Origin: Oscillospiraceae bacterium
Lineage (GTDB): Bacteria; Bacillota; Clostridia; Oscillospirales; Ruminococcaceae
DNA: 64,000 nucleotides
Assembly (NCBI GenBank): GCA_004555865.1
Contig: SFJO01000018.1
Location: forward strand, 1 to 64,000
Direction: 5' to 3'
The notes beneath the pieces are model-generated. The model was given only the letters and a program-made list of their open reading frames with translations, was not told the DNA's origin and did not search any database. A program made the position numbers and the translations under genes. Shown piece after piece: positions 15,164-24,596 of this stretch. Positions within the stretch are counted from its first letter, which is position 1. Every line of letters begins with the position of its first letter.

Positions 15164-17944
15164 TCAGCCTTCCAGCGCAGCGGCGCAGCGGGGGCACAGA
15201 CCATCCGCGTTCACCGCAGGCACGTACTTCCAGCAGCGGGGACACTTCTCGCCCTGTACGCGCTCGACCTTCACGCCCAGACCTTCCACCAGGCCCTTGA
15301 CGCCGCCTTCGCCGCATACCACATCGGCACGGGAGACGATGAACAGGTCGGCCAGCTCATCCATGGGAATCTGGTTCAGGAAGCCTTCCAGCTCTTCATT
15401 GCAATACAGGGTGATGTGGGCCTCCAGTGCAGCACCAATGACCTTTTCGGCACGGGCCTGCTCCAGAGCCTTCTTCACATCATCGCGCACCGCAATGATC
15501 TTGTTCCACTTTGCCTCAAACTCTTCGCCCTGCAGATAGGTGCCAGCCTTGCCCATATCCTCAAACGCCACATAGTTGTTCATGCCGGGCATCTTGGGGA
15601 TGAAGCTCCAGATCTCCTGCGCGGTAAACACCAGCACAGGGGCAATGATCTTGGTCAGCTGCACCAGAATCTTGTACATGGCAGTCTGAGCAGAGCGGCG
15701 GCCTGCCGCGTCCGCCTTGCTGCAATACAGGCGATCCTTGATCACATCCAGATAGAAGTTGGACATCTCAACCACGCAGAAGTTGTGAACCTCGTGGTAA
15801 ACGCGGCTGAAATCAAAGTTCTCGTAGGCCTCGGTGGCAGTGGCCAACAGCTCGTCCACTGCATCCAGCGCCCAACGATCGATCTCACACAGCTGATCGT
15901 CCGCGACCATATCCTTATTGGGATCAAAGCCATTCAGGTTGCCCAGAATGAAGCGGGCGGTGTTGCGGATCTTCCGGTACGCTTCGCTCAGCTGCTTCAG
16001 GATCTCCTTGCTGATGCGCACGTCCACCGTATAGTCGGAGGAAGCCACCCACAGGCGGATGATATCAGCGCCGTAGTCCTTGATGATCTCACTGGGTTCC
16101 ACGCCGTTGCCGGCAGACTTATGCATCTGCTTGCCCTCGCCGTCCACGACCCAGCCATGGCTCAGCACCGCACGGTAAGGTGCAACGCCGCGGGTGGCAA
16201 CGCTGGTCAGCAGGCTGGACTGGAACCAGCCGCGGAACTGATCCGCGCCTTCCATATACAGATCGGCAGGCCAGCTCAGCTCCGGGCGCTCTTCCAGAAC
16301 CGCCACATGGGTGGAACCGGAATCGAACCACACGTCCATGATGTCGGTGTCTTTGCGCCAATCGCTGGCACCGCACTCGCACTTGATGTCCTTGGGCATG
16401 ATGTCGTTGGCCTCGTACTTGTACCAGGCGTCGCTGCCCTCTTTGCGGAACAGATCGCTCACGGCCGCAATGGACTCATCGGAAATATGATACTTGCCGC
16501 ACTTGGTGCAGTAGAATGCCGGGATCGGCACGCCCCAGGTGCGCTGACGGCTGATGCACCAGTCGCTGCGGTCGCGCACCATGCCGTGCATCCGGTCATG
16601 GCCCCACGCAGGCTGCCACTTCACGCTGTCAATAGCCTTGTAGACGTCCTCCTTGAAGGCATCCACAGAGCAGAACCACTGTTCGGTGGCGCGGAAAATG
16701 ATGGGATTGTGGCAGCGCCAGCAATGGGGATACTGGTGGCTGATGTGCTGCACGCCCATCAGATGGCCGGTCTCCTTGATGTGCTTCAGGATGACCGGGT
16801 TTGCCTCCCATACGCGCAGCCCGGCGAACTCCTCACCGGCATCGGCAGTCAGGTAACCTCCGTCGTCCACAGGCACCACAATGGGCAGTTCGGGATACTT
16901 CTGGCAGACCAGGAAGTCGTCCACGCCGTGGCCGCCAGCCGTGTGAACACAGCCGGTGCCGCTTTCCAGCGTGACATGGTCACCCAGAATGACCAGGCTC
17001 TTGCGTTCCAGGAAGGGATGCTGCACCTTCATGTATTCCAGCTCAGCACCGGAAACAGGCTCACCCACGATCTCATACTCGGTAATGCCGCAGGCTTCCA
17101 TGGTGCTCTTCACCAGGTCTTCGGCCATCACATGGTAATCGTCGCCGATCTTCACGAACACATAGTTGAAGGTACCGTTCAGGCAGACGGCCACGTTGGC
17201 GGGCAGAGTCCAGGTGGTGGTGGTCCAGATCACGAACCAGGTATGGTCTGCAGGAATGCCGCGCTTGGCCAGCACGCCGTTGGGGTCATCCGTTACGGCA
17301 AAACGAACGTAGATGGAATCGCATTCGTCCTGGCCGTATTCGATCTCGGCTTCCGCCAGCGCCGTGCGGCAGTCCGGGCACCAGTACACGGGTTTCAGGC
17401 CCTTATAAATGTAGCCTTTCTTGGCCATCGTGCCGAAGATCTCAATTTGCCGGGCCTCAAACTCGGGCTTCAGGGTCAGATAGGGATGTTCGAAGTCGCC
17501 GATGACGCCCAGGCGCTGGAACTGCTCGCCCATGATGCCGATGTGCTCCGTGGCGAAGTCATGGCAGATCTTGCGCAGCTCCAGCTTGGAGATGGTGCTC
17601 TTGCGGTCGCCCGCCTTGGCCAGCGCCTTCAGCTCGATGGGCAGGCCATGGGTATCGTAGCCGGGAACATACGGGGCCTGATAGCCGGTCATGTTCTTGT
17701 AACGAACAATGATGTCCTTAATGATCTTGTTCAGGGCCGTACCCATATGAATATTGCCGTTGGCATACGGAGGACCGTCATGCAGCACATAACGGGGCTT
17801 GCCCTCGTTGTGGCGCATCAGCTCCTCATACAGATGGTTTTCCTGCCAATCCTGGAGCAGTTTGGGCTCCTTTTTAGGCAACCCGGCACGCATTTCAAAT
17901 TTAGTGCTGGGCAGATTGATGGTTTTGTTAAAATCCTGTGCCAA
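15164..17944 (-). CDS. ileS: Isoleucyl-tRNA synthetase
   Basis: 926 residues, usual for the bacterial type with a C-terminal zinc finger. It has the HIGH-class motif (PPYANGNIHMGTALN), the editing domain (TTTWTLPANVAVCLN), and a KMSKS loop that reads KQMHKSAGN. The C-terminal zinc ligands are CPRCWKY and CPRC. It charges tRNA-Ile. The start codon is TTG 17944, with AGGAG further upstream. It lies 50 bases after divIVA with no room for a T-box leader, so it is probably transcribed from the sepF promoter. Confidence 0.96.
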   Translation of the reverse strand: MAQDFNKTINLPSTKFEMRAGLPKKEPKLLQDWQENHLYEELMRHNEGKPRYVLHDGPPYANGNIHMGTALNKIIKDIIVRYKNMTGYQAPYVPGYDTHGLPIELKALAKAGDRKSTISKLELRKICHDFATEHIGIMGEQFQRLGVIGDFEHPYLTLKPEFEARQIEIFGTMAKKGYIYKGLKPVYWCPDCRTALAEAEIEYGQDECDSIYVRFAVTDDPNGVLAKRGIPADHTWFVIWTTTTWTLPANVAVCLNGTFNYVFVKIGDDYHVMAEDLVKSTMEACGITEYEIVGEPVSGAELEYMKVQHPFLERKSLVILGDHVTLESGTGCVHTAGGHGVDDFLVCQKYPELPIVVPVDDGGYLTADAGEEFAGLRVWEANPVILKHIKETGHLMGVQHISHQYPHCWRCHNPIIFRATEQWFCSVDAFKEDVYKAIDSVKWQPAWGHDRMHGMVRDRSDWCISRQRTWGVPIPAFYCTKCGKYHISDESIAAVSDLFRKEGSDAWYKYEANDIMPKDIKCECGASDWRKDTDIMDVWFDSGSTHVAVLEERPELSWPADLYMEGADQFRGWFQSSLLTSVATRGVAPYRAVLSHGWVVDGEGKQMHKSAGNGVEPSEIIKDYGADIIRLWVASSDYTVDVRISKEILKQLSEAYRKIRNTARFILGNLNGFDPNKDMVADDQLCEIDRWALDAVDELLATATEAYENFDFSRVYHEVHNFCVVEMSNFYLDVIKDRLYCSKADAAGRRSAQTAMYKILVQLTKIIAPVLVFTAQEIWSFIPKMPGMNNYVAFEDMGKAGTYLQGEEFEAKWNKIIAVRDDVKKALEQARAEKVIGAALEAHITLYCNEELEGFLNQIPMDELADLFIVSRADVVCGEGGVKGLVEGLGVKVERVQGEKCPRCWKYVPAVNADGLCPRCAAALEG

Positions 17945-17994
17945 TGGTCCTACACTCCTAATCTATAACTTGTTGCCCTGAGGCAGTGATCGGT

Positions 17995-18741
17995 TCAGTC
18001 GCTGAACTTGATCCCCTGGAAGCTGTCCAGAATGGACGCCTTTGCCGCGGCTTCCTTCTCCGCACCGTCGTCCTCATCGGATTCTTCCATCAGGCCGCTC
18101 AGATCCAACGTGAAGGAAGACGCGGCCTCCGGTTCCTGTGCCGGAACTTCTTCCGAAGGCTGCTCGGCCGGCTGCTCTTCCGCAGCAGGCTCTTCCTGAG
18201 GTTCCGCCGAAGGAATCGGTGCAGGCTCTGCCGCAGCCTCTTCCAGCGGCGCCGGTTCCGGCTCTTGCTCCGGCTGAGGCTCTTCCTGCGGCTGGGTCGG
18301 GGCGTCCGGCAGCGTGGCCAGAGACTCAATGTGCTGACGATACAGGCTCATCACGTCCGACTTAAACTTGGCAACTTCGCCCTGCAGACGCAGCAGCTCG
18401 CTCTTCTCGTCCTCTACCTGTTCCCGGGCCGCCTGCACCACATCGTCCGCTTTGATGCCGGCCTGGCGCAAAATCTCTTCCGATTTCTTTTTAGCTTCCC
18501 GCACCACACTGTCCGCCATACGCTGGGCGTTCAGCATGGCCATTTTCACATTGTCCTCGTCCTTGCGATAGGTCTCGATTTTGTCGGCAAGCACATAAAG
18601 CTTGCTTTCCATATCGTCTTTTTCTTTTTGAAGCTTCTCCATTTCATCGGCCATCTGCTTCAGAAATGCATCCACATCGTCCCGACGATAACCGCCCATC
18701 TGTTTTTCAAAGGTAACGGTACGAATTTCTTTAGGCGTCAT
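17995..18741 (-). CDS. divIVA: DivIVA-domain protein
   Basis: 248 residues from ATG 18741. The N-terminal DivIVA domain (TVTFEKQMGGYRRDDVDAFL) carries the conserved Gly-Tyr membrane-insertion region. A long coiled coil follows to about residue 150, then a Pro/Glu/Ala-rich acidic linker (PQEEPQPEQEPEPAP and similar). It binds curved membrane at poles and septa and recruits division or growth proteins. The acidic C-terminal region is longer than in Bacillus DivIVA. It follows ylmH by 27 bases in the sepF operon. Confidence 0.92.
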   Translation of the reverse strand: MTPKEIRTVTFEKQMGGYRRDDVDAFLKQMADEMEKLQKEKDDMESKLYVLADKIETYRKDEDNVKMAMLNAQRMADSVVREAKKKSEEILRQAGIKADDVVQAAREQVEDEKSELLRLQGEVAKFKSDVMSLYRQHIESLATLPDAPTQPQEEPQPEQEPEPAPLEEAAAEPAPIPSAEPQEEPAAEEQPAEQPSEEVPAQEPEAASSFTLDLSGLMEESDEDDGAEKEAAAKASILDSFQGIKFSD

Positions 18742-18768
18742 GCTCCCGGTTCCCTCCCTCGGCAATCC

Positions 18769-19575
18769 TCAATACTGATAATATTCGATCCACTGCCGGT
18801 CTTTTCGGCTTTTTCCGCCCAGCTTTTCCAGGCGGAAGCGCCCCTTTCCCCGTACAGTAAACAGGTCCTGTTCATATACCGGCGTACCGGCCTTCTCTTG
18901 GGGAATGTGGTTGATTTCCACATGGCCGGTTCGTACATATTCCTCCGCTTGACTGCGGCTGCAATTCAAAAACGCCGCCAGAACGGCATCCAAGCGCAGT
19001 GAGGCCACACTCGCCGTCTGCAGCTTCGGCGGCGGCCGCATCGGAAGAACGGCCTTCCCTTCTTCGCACAAGGTGGTGCGCACCGAAACCCGGCCTGCCT
19101 GCCGAAGTTCCCGGCAGAGCACACCGGCCATTTCCTGCAGCACCGCCACATAAATGCAATGTTCGTCCGGCGAAGGAATCAGGTCACCAATGCAGCTGCG
19201 TTCCACCGCAAGGCCAAGAATGGCCCCAAGGCAATCACGATGGGCGGGCGGCTGTGCGCAAAGATGGCTGTATGCCACCTTTACAAAGCGGATCGGCGGC
19301 TCGCACTCAATGCCGAACGGCACCAGGCAGAGCAGCTTTCGCTCCGCCCCATCGTACCCTCCGTCAAACCGGTACCAGTCGCAGCCCACCCGGTTCAGCG
19401 CAGCCGCGCACAGGTCCTGCTCCCGGTCTGAGAGGAAGCCGGTATAGCGGGCACTCCAACGCTTTTCAGCACTGGCGCAAAGATCCTCTGCCCGGCGCAT
19501 CACCATGCGCTCCTGGTCGCTGCGGGGCGGTACAAAGCCGCGCACCTGCGGCGCTTGTGCATCAGAAGTAGACAC
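18769..19575 (-). CDS. ylmH: YlmH-type S4-domain RNA-binding protein
   Basis: 268 residues from GTG 19575, which overlaps the last 14 bases of sepF; a GGAG lies upstream. The N-terminal half resembles the YlmH family (RAEDLCASAEK, GYDGAERKLLCLVP, GAILGLAVERSCIGDLIP). The C-terminal S4 domain (about 190-250; LRLDAVLAAFLNCSRSQAEEYV) binds RNA. YlmH has been linked to ribosome rescue/quality control in Firmicutes. The sepF-ylmH-divIVA order is conserved in Firmicutes. Start choice is moderately certain. Confidence 0.88.
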   Translation of the reverse strand: MSTSDAQAPQVRGFVPPRSDQERMVMRRAEDLCASAEKRWSARYTGFLSDREQDLCAAALNRVGCDWYRFDGGYDGAERKLLCLVPFGIECEPPIRFVKVAYSHLCAQPPAHRDCLGAILGLAVERSCIGDLIPSPDEHCIYVAVLQEMAGVLCRELRQAGRVSVRTTLCEEGKAVLPMRPPPKLQTASVASLRLDAVLAAFLNCSRSQAEEYVRTGHVEINHIPQEKAGTPVYEQDLFTVRGKGRFRLEKLGGKSRKDRQWIEYYQY

Positions 19576-20026
19576 CGTTGTTCTCCAGCTCGTCCAGCAG
19601 GTCCGCCCCCATAATGTCAACGTTGTACGGTGTAATAATAAAGGTACTGGCCGCTACGCGCTTAATCTGGCCGCTGTTGGCATACGCCACACCGGACAAA
19701 AAATCCACCAGACGGCGGGAAACTTCCTTTTTCGTCGACTCCAGATTCAGCACCACCGTGCGCTTGGCATTCAGATGGTCGGCCACCGTGGTCGCATCCT
19801 CAAATGCTTCGGGCTTCACCAGAACCACCTTCAGCTGCGTGGTGGCGTTGATATTCACCACTTTATTGCGCTTGCTGCCGGAAGCAGCAGCCTGAGGCTC
19901 GGGTGCATCATAACCGCTGTCCTGCTGTGCATCATCGCCGCGGCTTACGAACGAAGGGAAATCTTCCCCCTCGTAATCTTCCTCTTCCTCGTCAACGCCC
20001 AACGCTTTTTTCAGCTTGTCGAACAT
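19562..20026 (-). CDS. sepF: Cell division protein SepF
   Basis: 154 residues from ATG 20026, preceded by AAAAGGAGG. The N-terminal amphipathic membrane anchor MFDKLKKALGVDEEEE is followed by an acidic linker and the C-terminal SepF domain (KVVLVKPEAFEDATTVADHL, RRLVDFLSGVAYA, TFIITPYNVDI). SepF anchors FtsZ to the membrane and arranges its filaments at the septum. It is the first gene of the sepF-ylmH-divIVA-ileS run, with its own promoter. Confidence 0.95.
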   Translation of the reverse strand: MFDKLKKALGVDEEEEDYEGEDFPSFVSRGDDAQQDSGYDAPEPQAAASGSKRNKVVNINATTQLKVVLVKPEAFEDATTVADHLNAKRTVVLNLESTKKEVSRRLVDFLSGVAYANSGQIKRVAASTFIITPYNVDIMGADLLDELENNGVYF

Positions 20027-20129
20027 AGCGTTTTTCCTCCTTTTATGTGAAATCCGAAACCTTTTACGGCCTCGAAACTCCTGCTGATTTATGATACATC
20101 CATCCATGGGGCATGGCTGCACACAACTT

Positions 20130-20158
20130 ATTATCCATTGTTTCGTGCCAGATGTCAA
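20130..20158 (-). promoter_or_regulatory. Promoter of the sepF operon
   Basis: Minus strand consensus TTGACA (20153-20158), 17-base spacer, GATAAT (20130-20135). It is about 100 bases upstream of the sepF ATG and is one of the best promoters in the window. Confidence 0.85.
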
Positions 20159-20227
20159 CCAACGCCGGGTATTTTATGGCATTTACAACAAAAATTTTCT
20201 AAGATTTTTCGGCTTTGCCCACTGCCC

Positions 20228-21463
20228 TCAAGCCAGCCGGCCGTCCCGCAGGCCGCGCCCGCGCACAACCACCTCATCGTACAGCTTCAGTTTGCTCTCT
20301 TTGTTGCCGCCATTCGGTACCAGAATATAATTTTCATTCTCGTACAGCTTCACGATCGGCCGGAACTCAATCAGCCGGCCGGACCGGACATACACACCGT
20401 TCACGTCATTCACAATGTGAACGGCATCTTTGCTGATGCGCAGGCCGGTGTAGCTGTTCAGGTCCAACCGCGCAGTCTGCTGCCCCAGCGCCAAAATCTG
20501 TGCGCTTATGTATTCGCAATGCACCACAATTTTTGCAAGGCCGCTGTCCTCGTCCTGCGTTACTTCCTGAATGGTCGCCGGCAGAGCGGTTTCTGCCCGG
20601 CCGGGGAAGCTGATCTGGATTTTGCGGCCGCCCTGTTCCACCTTTTGGCTGATGCGCTCTCCCTCTTCTTTCGAACAAACACCGTAAAAATTCCATTGGT
20701 AGCTGGTCACAATTTTTCCCGCCTTGCCTTCCAGCGACTCGTCCGCACCCTGGTCCAGCATTTCCTGAAGTTCGGCCGGGGATGCATTGTTCAGCGCATC
20801 CGCTTCCACCGTGAGCATCCGGGCCTCCTGCGCCTGAACAAAATATCCGCCCACCGGCGCCGGGATAGTCTGGGGCGTGCCCAGCTGCTGGGTCAGACTT
20901 TCCGCCTGTGCGTTCAGCTCCGCCAGTTGGGTGTCAAAATTGGCGACACGGCCCGTCGTCACCTGCAATTTGTTGGCCGCCAGCAAATAACTCTCCTGCC
21001 GGCTGTTCAGATTTTCATAGTCTTTCCGGTCCAGTGCTTCCAGCAGGTCGTTTTCTGCATTCTGCTCCTGATTCAGCAGCACGCCGATGTCGGTGCCGAC
21101 GCTTTCAGACTTTTCCAACAGGGCGATCCGATTCTGCAGGACCGTCAGCTGGTTACGCAGGCTCGCCTGCTCGCTGCTGGTATAAATCTCAGCAACTGCG
21201 GTCCCGGCCGAAACGCGCTCGCCCTCTTCCACAAGATAGCCAAGGCTTCCCTCGCCGTCCACCGGCTGCTGGGCAAACAGCAGCACTCCATCCAGCTCCA
21301 CGCTGTCGGCCAGCGTATCCTGAATGGCGGTTTCCGTCTCGTAACGGTTGTCCAGAACCGCTACCAGCTGAACGGTCACGTACAGTGCCAGCAGGCCGAG
21401 CGGCACAAACAGCAGCCATTTCGGCGGCCGTGGGAAAGAACGGTTTGCTTTTTTCTCCTGCAT
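20228..21463 (-). CDS. HlyD-like membrane fusion protein of unknown role
   Basis: 411 residues from ATG 21463 (GGAGGTGAG upstream). A basic cytoplasmic N-terminus is followed by one membrane segment (about 18-39, WLLFVPLGLLALYVTVQLVAV). The outer part has HlyD/biotinyl-lipoyl-like half motifs (GSLGYLVEEGERVSAGTAVAEIY and GGYFVQ) flanking a coiled-coil hairpin (about 95-190). Such proteins usually serve as adaptor subunits of ABC or RND exporters, but no transporter gene lies nearby. It is between miaA (74 bases) and the sepF promoter. Its role in division or envelope work is only a guess from position. Confidence 0.75.
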   Translation of the reverse strand: MQEKKANRSFPRPPKWLLFVPLGLLALYVTVQLVAVLDNRYETETAIQDTLADSVELDGVLLFAQQPVDGEGSLGYLVEEGERVSAGTAVAEIYTSSEQASLRNQLTVLQNRIALLEKSESVGTDIGVLLNQEQNAENDLLEALDRKDYENLNSRQESYLLAANKLQVTTGRVANFDTQLAELNAQAESLTQQLGTPQTIPAPVGGYFVQAQEARMLTVEADALNNASPAELQEMLDQGADESLEGKAGKIVTSYQWNFYGVCSKEEGERISQKVEQGGRKIQISFPGRAETALPATIQEVTQDEDSGLAKIVVHCEYISAQILALGQQTARLDLNSYTGLRISKDAVHIVNDVNGVYVRSGRLIEFRPIVKLYENENYILVPNGGNKESKLKLYDEVVVRGRGLRDGRLA

Positions 21464-21537
21464 GGGCTCACCTCCGGGCCACTTCATCGCTCTCTGCTTA
21501 TTCAATCGGTCACGTTCTTTTTTCGTGGAGTGCGCGT

Positions 21538-22485
21538 CTACAACTCTCCATTCAGGAAGCGTTCCACCAGCTGCCGGGCCTTGGCGGGGGTTTCCGGGTC
21601 TGAACCGTCCAGCCAATGAGCCTCTTCCATTCGGCGGAACCAGGTCAGCTGCCGTTTTGCATACCGGCGGGAAGCCTGTTTCAGATCATTCAAGCAGGGT
21701 TCCAGCTCCGCCTCCCCTTCAAAATAAGGGAACAGCTCTTTGTAGCCGATGGCCTGGGCCGCCGTATGCCAGCATTCCCGATTCTGCCACACCCGGCGTG
21801 CCTCCTCCAGAAGACCCTGCTGAACCATTCGGTCCACCCGTGAATCAATTCGGTGATACAGGGCCTCCCGGTCCGGGTCGTTCAGAATCAGCAGCAGCGC
21901 CCGATAGGGCGGCGTCTGGGGCCGGGATTCTGCTTTCTGCTGGCTCATCGTCCGGCCGGTGGTGCGGTACAGCTCCAGCGCCCGCAAAAGCCGCGGTATA
22001 TTGTTGGGGTGTATGCAGGCCGCGCCTTCGGGGTCCAACCGGCAAAGTTTTTCGTAGAGTGCTTCTCTGCCCTTTTCGGCCAGCTCCTGCTCCAAGGCCG
22101 CGCGAACCTCCGTCGTCGGCTTATGGGGGGTGAACTGAACTCCGTTCAGCAGGCTGGAAAGATACAGCCCGGTGCCGCCCACCACGAAGGGCAGATGACC
22201 CCGCTGCGTGATTTGCTCTGCGCAGGCCCGTGCAGCCTGTACATAATCCGCCACGCTGAAGCTCTGTTCCGGCCCCACGATGTCCACCAGATGATGCGGC
22301 ACCCCCTGGGTCTCGTCCGGGGTAACCTTAGCGGTGCCCACGTCCAGGCCGCGGTAAATCTGCATGGAATCTGCCGAAATGATCTCTCCCTGAAACTCCG
22401 ACGCCAGTTTCACCGACAAGGCGGTTTTTCCGCTGGCGGTCGGCCCGCCGATGGCAACAATCCGAGGTTTATCCAAGCCTTCCAA
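21538..22485 (-). CDS. miaA: tRNA dimethylallyltransferase
   Basis: 315 residues with P-loop GGPTASGKTALSVKLA, DSMQIYRGLDVGTAK, the GTGLY motif and the C-terminal RYAKRQLTWFRR region. It adds the isopentenyl group to A37 of tRNAs that read codons starting with U. Its substrate tRNAs are then thiomethylated by MiaB, which is encoded about 5 kb upstream in the same gene run. Its start overlaps the mutL 3' end by 17 bases, which suggests coupling. Confidence 0.95.
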   Translation of the reverse strand: MEGLDKPRIVAIGGPTASGKTALSVKLASEFQGEIISADSMQIYRGLDVGTAKVTPDETQGVPHHLVDIVGPEQSFSVADYVQAARACAEQITQRGHLPFVVGGTGLYLSSLLNGVQFTPHKPTTEVRAALEQELAEKGREALYEKLCRLDPEGAACIHPNNIPRLLRALELYRTTGRTMSQQKAESRPQTPPYRALLLILNDPDREALYHRIDSRVDRMVQQGLLEEARRVWQNRECWHTAAQAIGYKELFPYFEGEAELEPCLNDLKQASRRYAKRQLTWFRRMEEAHWLDGSDPETPAKARQLVERFLNGEL

Positions 22486-24571
22486 ACTGCTTTTCCAGCT
22501 CCTTCCGGGTCAATTTCAGTACAATCGGGCGGCCATGGGGGCAAAACGGCGGTACTTTGCCCGCCATGATCTGTTCCGCCAGCCTCAAAAGCCCTTCCGG
22601 CCGGGTTTTGTCTCCGGCCTTCATGGCGGCCCGGCAGCTGATGGAGTGCAGCACCCACTCTGTTTTTTCGCTGAGCGCATCCTTTGCACCCTTTGCCAGC
22701 TTGGCTGCCAGCTCAATCGCCAGTTCTTCCACATCGTCTGCCTGCACATCGGCCGGCACCGCGCGAATCATAACGGTATTCCCGCCGAAATCATCCAGCT
22801 CCACCCCAGCGTCCCGCAAAAGATCCAGGTTGCCGAGAAGCGCGTTCTTTTCTTCTGCGTTCAGCTGCACCGGAACCGGCATCAGCAGCATCTGGCTGGG
22901 CACATTGCCATAATTTTTGGCCAGTTCCTCGTAAATCAGGCGCTCGTGGGCCGCGTGCTTGTCAATCAGGCACATCTCTTCCCCGCGCTGGGTAATGATG
23001 TAGGTTTTGAACACCTCGCCCACATAGCGCAGCGGCTCAATTTCCGGTTCCGGCTCCAAGGCCAGCTGCTGGGCAGCAGGCATCTCCACAGAATCCGCTG
23101 CTTTCTCCCCTGCCTCGGCCACAGCCGTTTTAGCCAGCGGTGCAGCCGGTGCCTGCTGATCGTCCATCCGGCCGCCCGGTTCCTCATGCGGTTTCTCCTC
23201 TGCCGGAGCCGATTGCTGCAGGTGCGGCACCTCATCTTCAGTGGGGGCAATGTCCAGCATCTCTTCCCGCGCCGGGCGATAGCTTTTCGTCAGCTGCATC
23301 GGCGCGGAACGCAAAATCCCCTCCGTCTCCGGCTCGCTGGGCAGAGATTTCCACACGTCCCGGTCCGCCTCTCCCGGCATTGCAGCCGGTGCCTGGCTGC
23401 CTGGCTGCCGCATCGGCACTTCCTGCGCGGCAGGGGCCGCCGGATGCATCACCGACGGCACAGGCTCATTCGGCCGGGCGGGCACCGCGGGGCTGGACGG
23501 CACGGCTGCACGCGTTTCTTTTGCGCCGTCAGCCGGAATTTTCTCTGTGCTGTCCGCAAACTGAAAGCGCCGCTCCCCGCTGACGGGCAGCAGAACCACG
23601 CTCTTCACCGCGCTGTACACGGCGTCAAACACGTCCTTTTCCCGGGCAAAACGAACTTCCGTTTTTGCGGGATGCACATTGACGTCCACCAGTTCCGGCG
23701 GCATTTCCAGCATCAGAACACAGCCCGGAAACCGGCCCTGCATCAGGGTGCCCTTGTAGGCATTTTCCAGGGCGGCCATCATCGTGCTGTTTTTCACATA
23801 GCGGCCGTTGATGTAAAAGTGCTGCATTCCCCGGCTGGCCCGGCAGGCCGACGGCGGAGTGACCAGCCCATGCACCCGATAAAGCCCCACCGTTCCGTCC
23901 ACTTCCAGCAGACTTTTGGAAAATTCTCTTCCCAGCACCCCATAGGCAGCACTGCGCAGCGTTCCGTCCCCGGGGGTTTGGAACTGGGTCTTTCCCTCGC
24001 GGATAAATTTCACCGCCACCTCGGGATGGGACAACGCCGCCCGGCTGACTGCATCCGCAACGTAAGTGCCCTCGCTGGAGTCCTTTTTCAGGAACTTCAT
24101 GCGGGCAGGCGTATTGTAAAACAAATCGCGCACCGTGATGGTGGTGCCAACCGGCCGGGCATCTGCCTCCATTCCCCGCTCGGTGCCGCCTTCAATGCGA
24201 TATCGGCAGGCGAACTCATCCTGTTCCGTGCGTGTCAGCACTTCCACGCGGGCCACACTGGCAATGGACGCCAATGCTTCGCCCCGAAACCCCAGCGTAC
24301 AGATGTGATCCAGGTCCGCCTCGGTGCGGATTTTGCTGGTGGCATGGCGGATAAACGCCGTTGCAATGTATTCCGCTTCAATGCCGCTGCCGTTATCGGA
24401 CACCTGAATCAGGGAAACACCGCCCCGCTCAATGGAAACGGTCACCTGGGTCGCACCTGCATCAATGGCGTTTTCTACCAGCTCTTTTACTGCAGACGCC
24501 GGGCGCTCCACCACCTCACCGGCGGCAATCAGCTCCGCCGTATGCTGATCCAGCACATGAATGACGGCCAT
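22469..24571 (-). CDS. mutL: DNA mismatch repair protein MutL
   Basis: 700 residues. The N-terminal GHKL ATPase has ELVENAIDAGA, DNGSGI and the TLGFRGEALASI motifs. A long Pro/Ala/Glu-rich linker (about 330-500) follows, then the C-terminal dimerisation and endonuclease domain. The endonuclease motif DKHAAHERLIYE fits DQHAx2Ex4E with Lys for Gln, and CRAAMKAGDK and CPHGRPI are present, so it should be a nicking MutL. It starts 25 bases after mutS and overlaps miaA. Confidence 0.95.
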   Translation of the reverse strand: MAVIHVLDQHTAELIAAGEVVERPASAVKELVENAIDAGATQVTVSIERGGVSLIQVSDNGSGIEAEYIATAFIRHATSKIRTEADLDHICTLGFRGEALASIASVARVEVLTRTEQDEFACRYRIEGGTERGMEADARPVGTTITVRDLFYNTPARMKFLKKDSSEGTYVADAVSRAALSHPEVAVKFIREGKTQFQTPGDGTLRSAAYGVLGREFSKSLLEVDGTVGLYRVHGLVTPPSACRASRGMQHFYINGRYVKNSTMMAALENAYKGTLMQGRFPGCVLMLEMPPELVDVNVHPAKTEVRFAREKDVFDAVYSAVKSVVLLPVSGERRFQFADSTEKIPADGAKETRAAVPSSPAVPARPNEPVPSVMHPAAPAAQEVPMRQPGSQAPAAMPGEADRDVWKSLPSEPETEGILRSAPMQLTKSYRPAREEMLDIAPTEDEVPHLQQSAPAEEKPHEEPGGRMDDQQAPAAPLAKTAVAEAGEKAADSVEMPAAQQLALEPEPEIEPLRYVGEVFKTYIITQRGEEMCLIDKHAAHERLIYEELAKNYGNVPSQMLLMPVPVQLNAEEKNALLGNLDLLRDAGVELDDFGGNTVMIRAVPADVQADDVEELAIELAAKLAKGAKDALSEKTEWVLHSISCRAAMKAGDKTRPEGLLRLAEQIMAGKVPPFCPHGRPIVLKLTRKELEKQFGRLG

Positions 24572-24596
24572 TTATTCCACCTGCCTCTCGTTCTCT

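Noticed and set aside
17945..17994. Possible T-box riboswitch before ileS
   Set aside because: The gap between divIVA and ileS is only 50 bases with no specifier or antiterminator structure.
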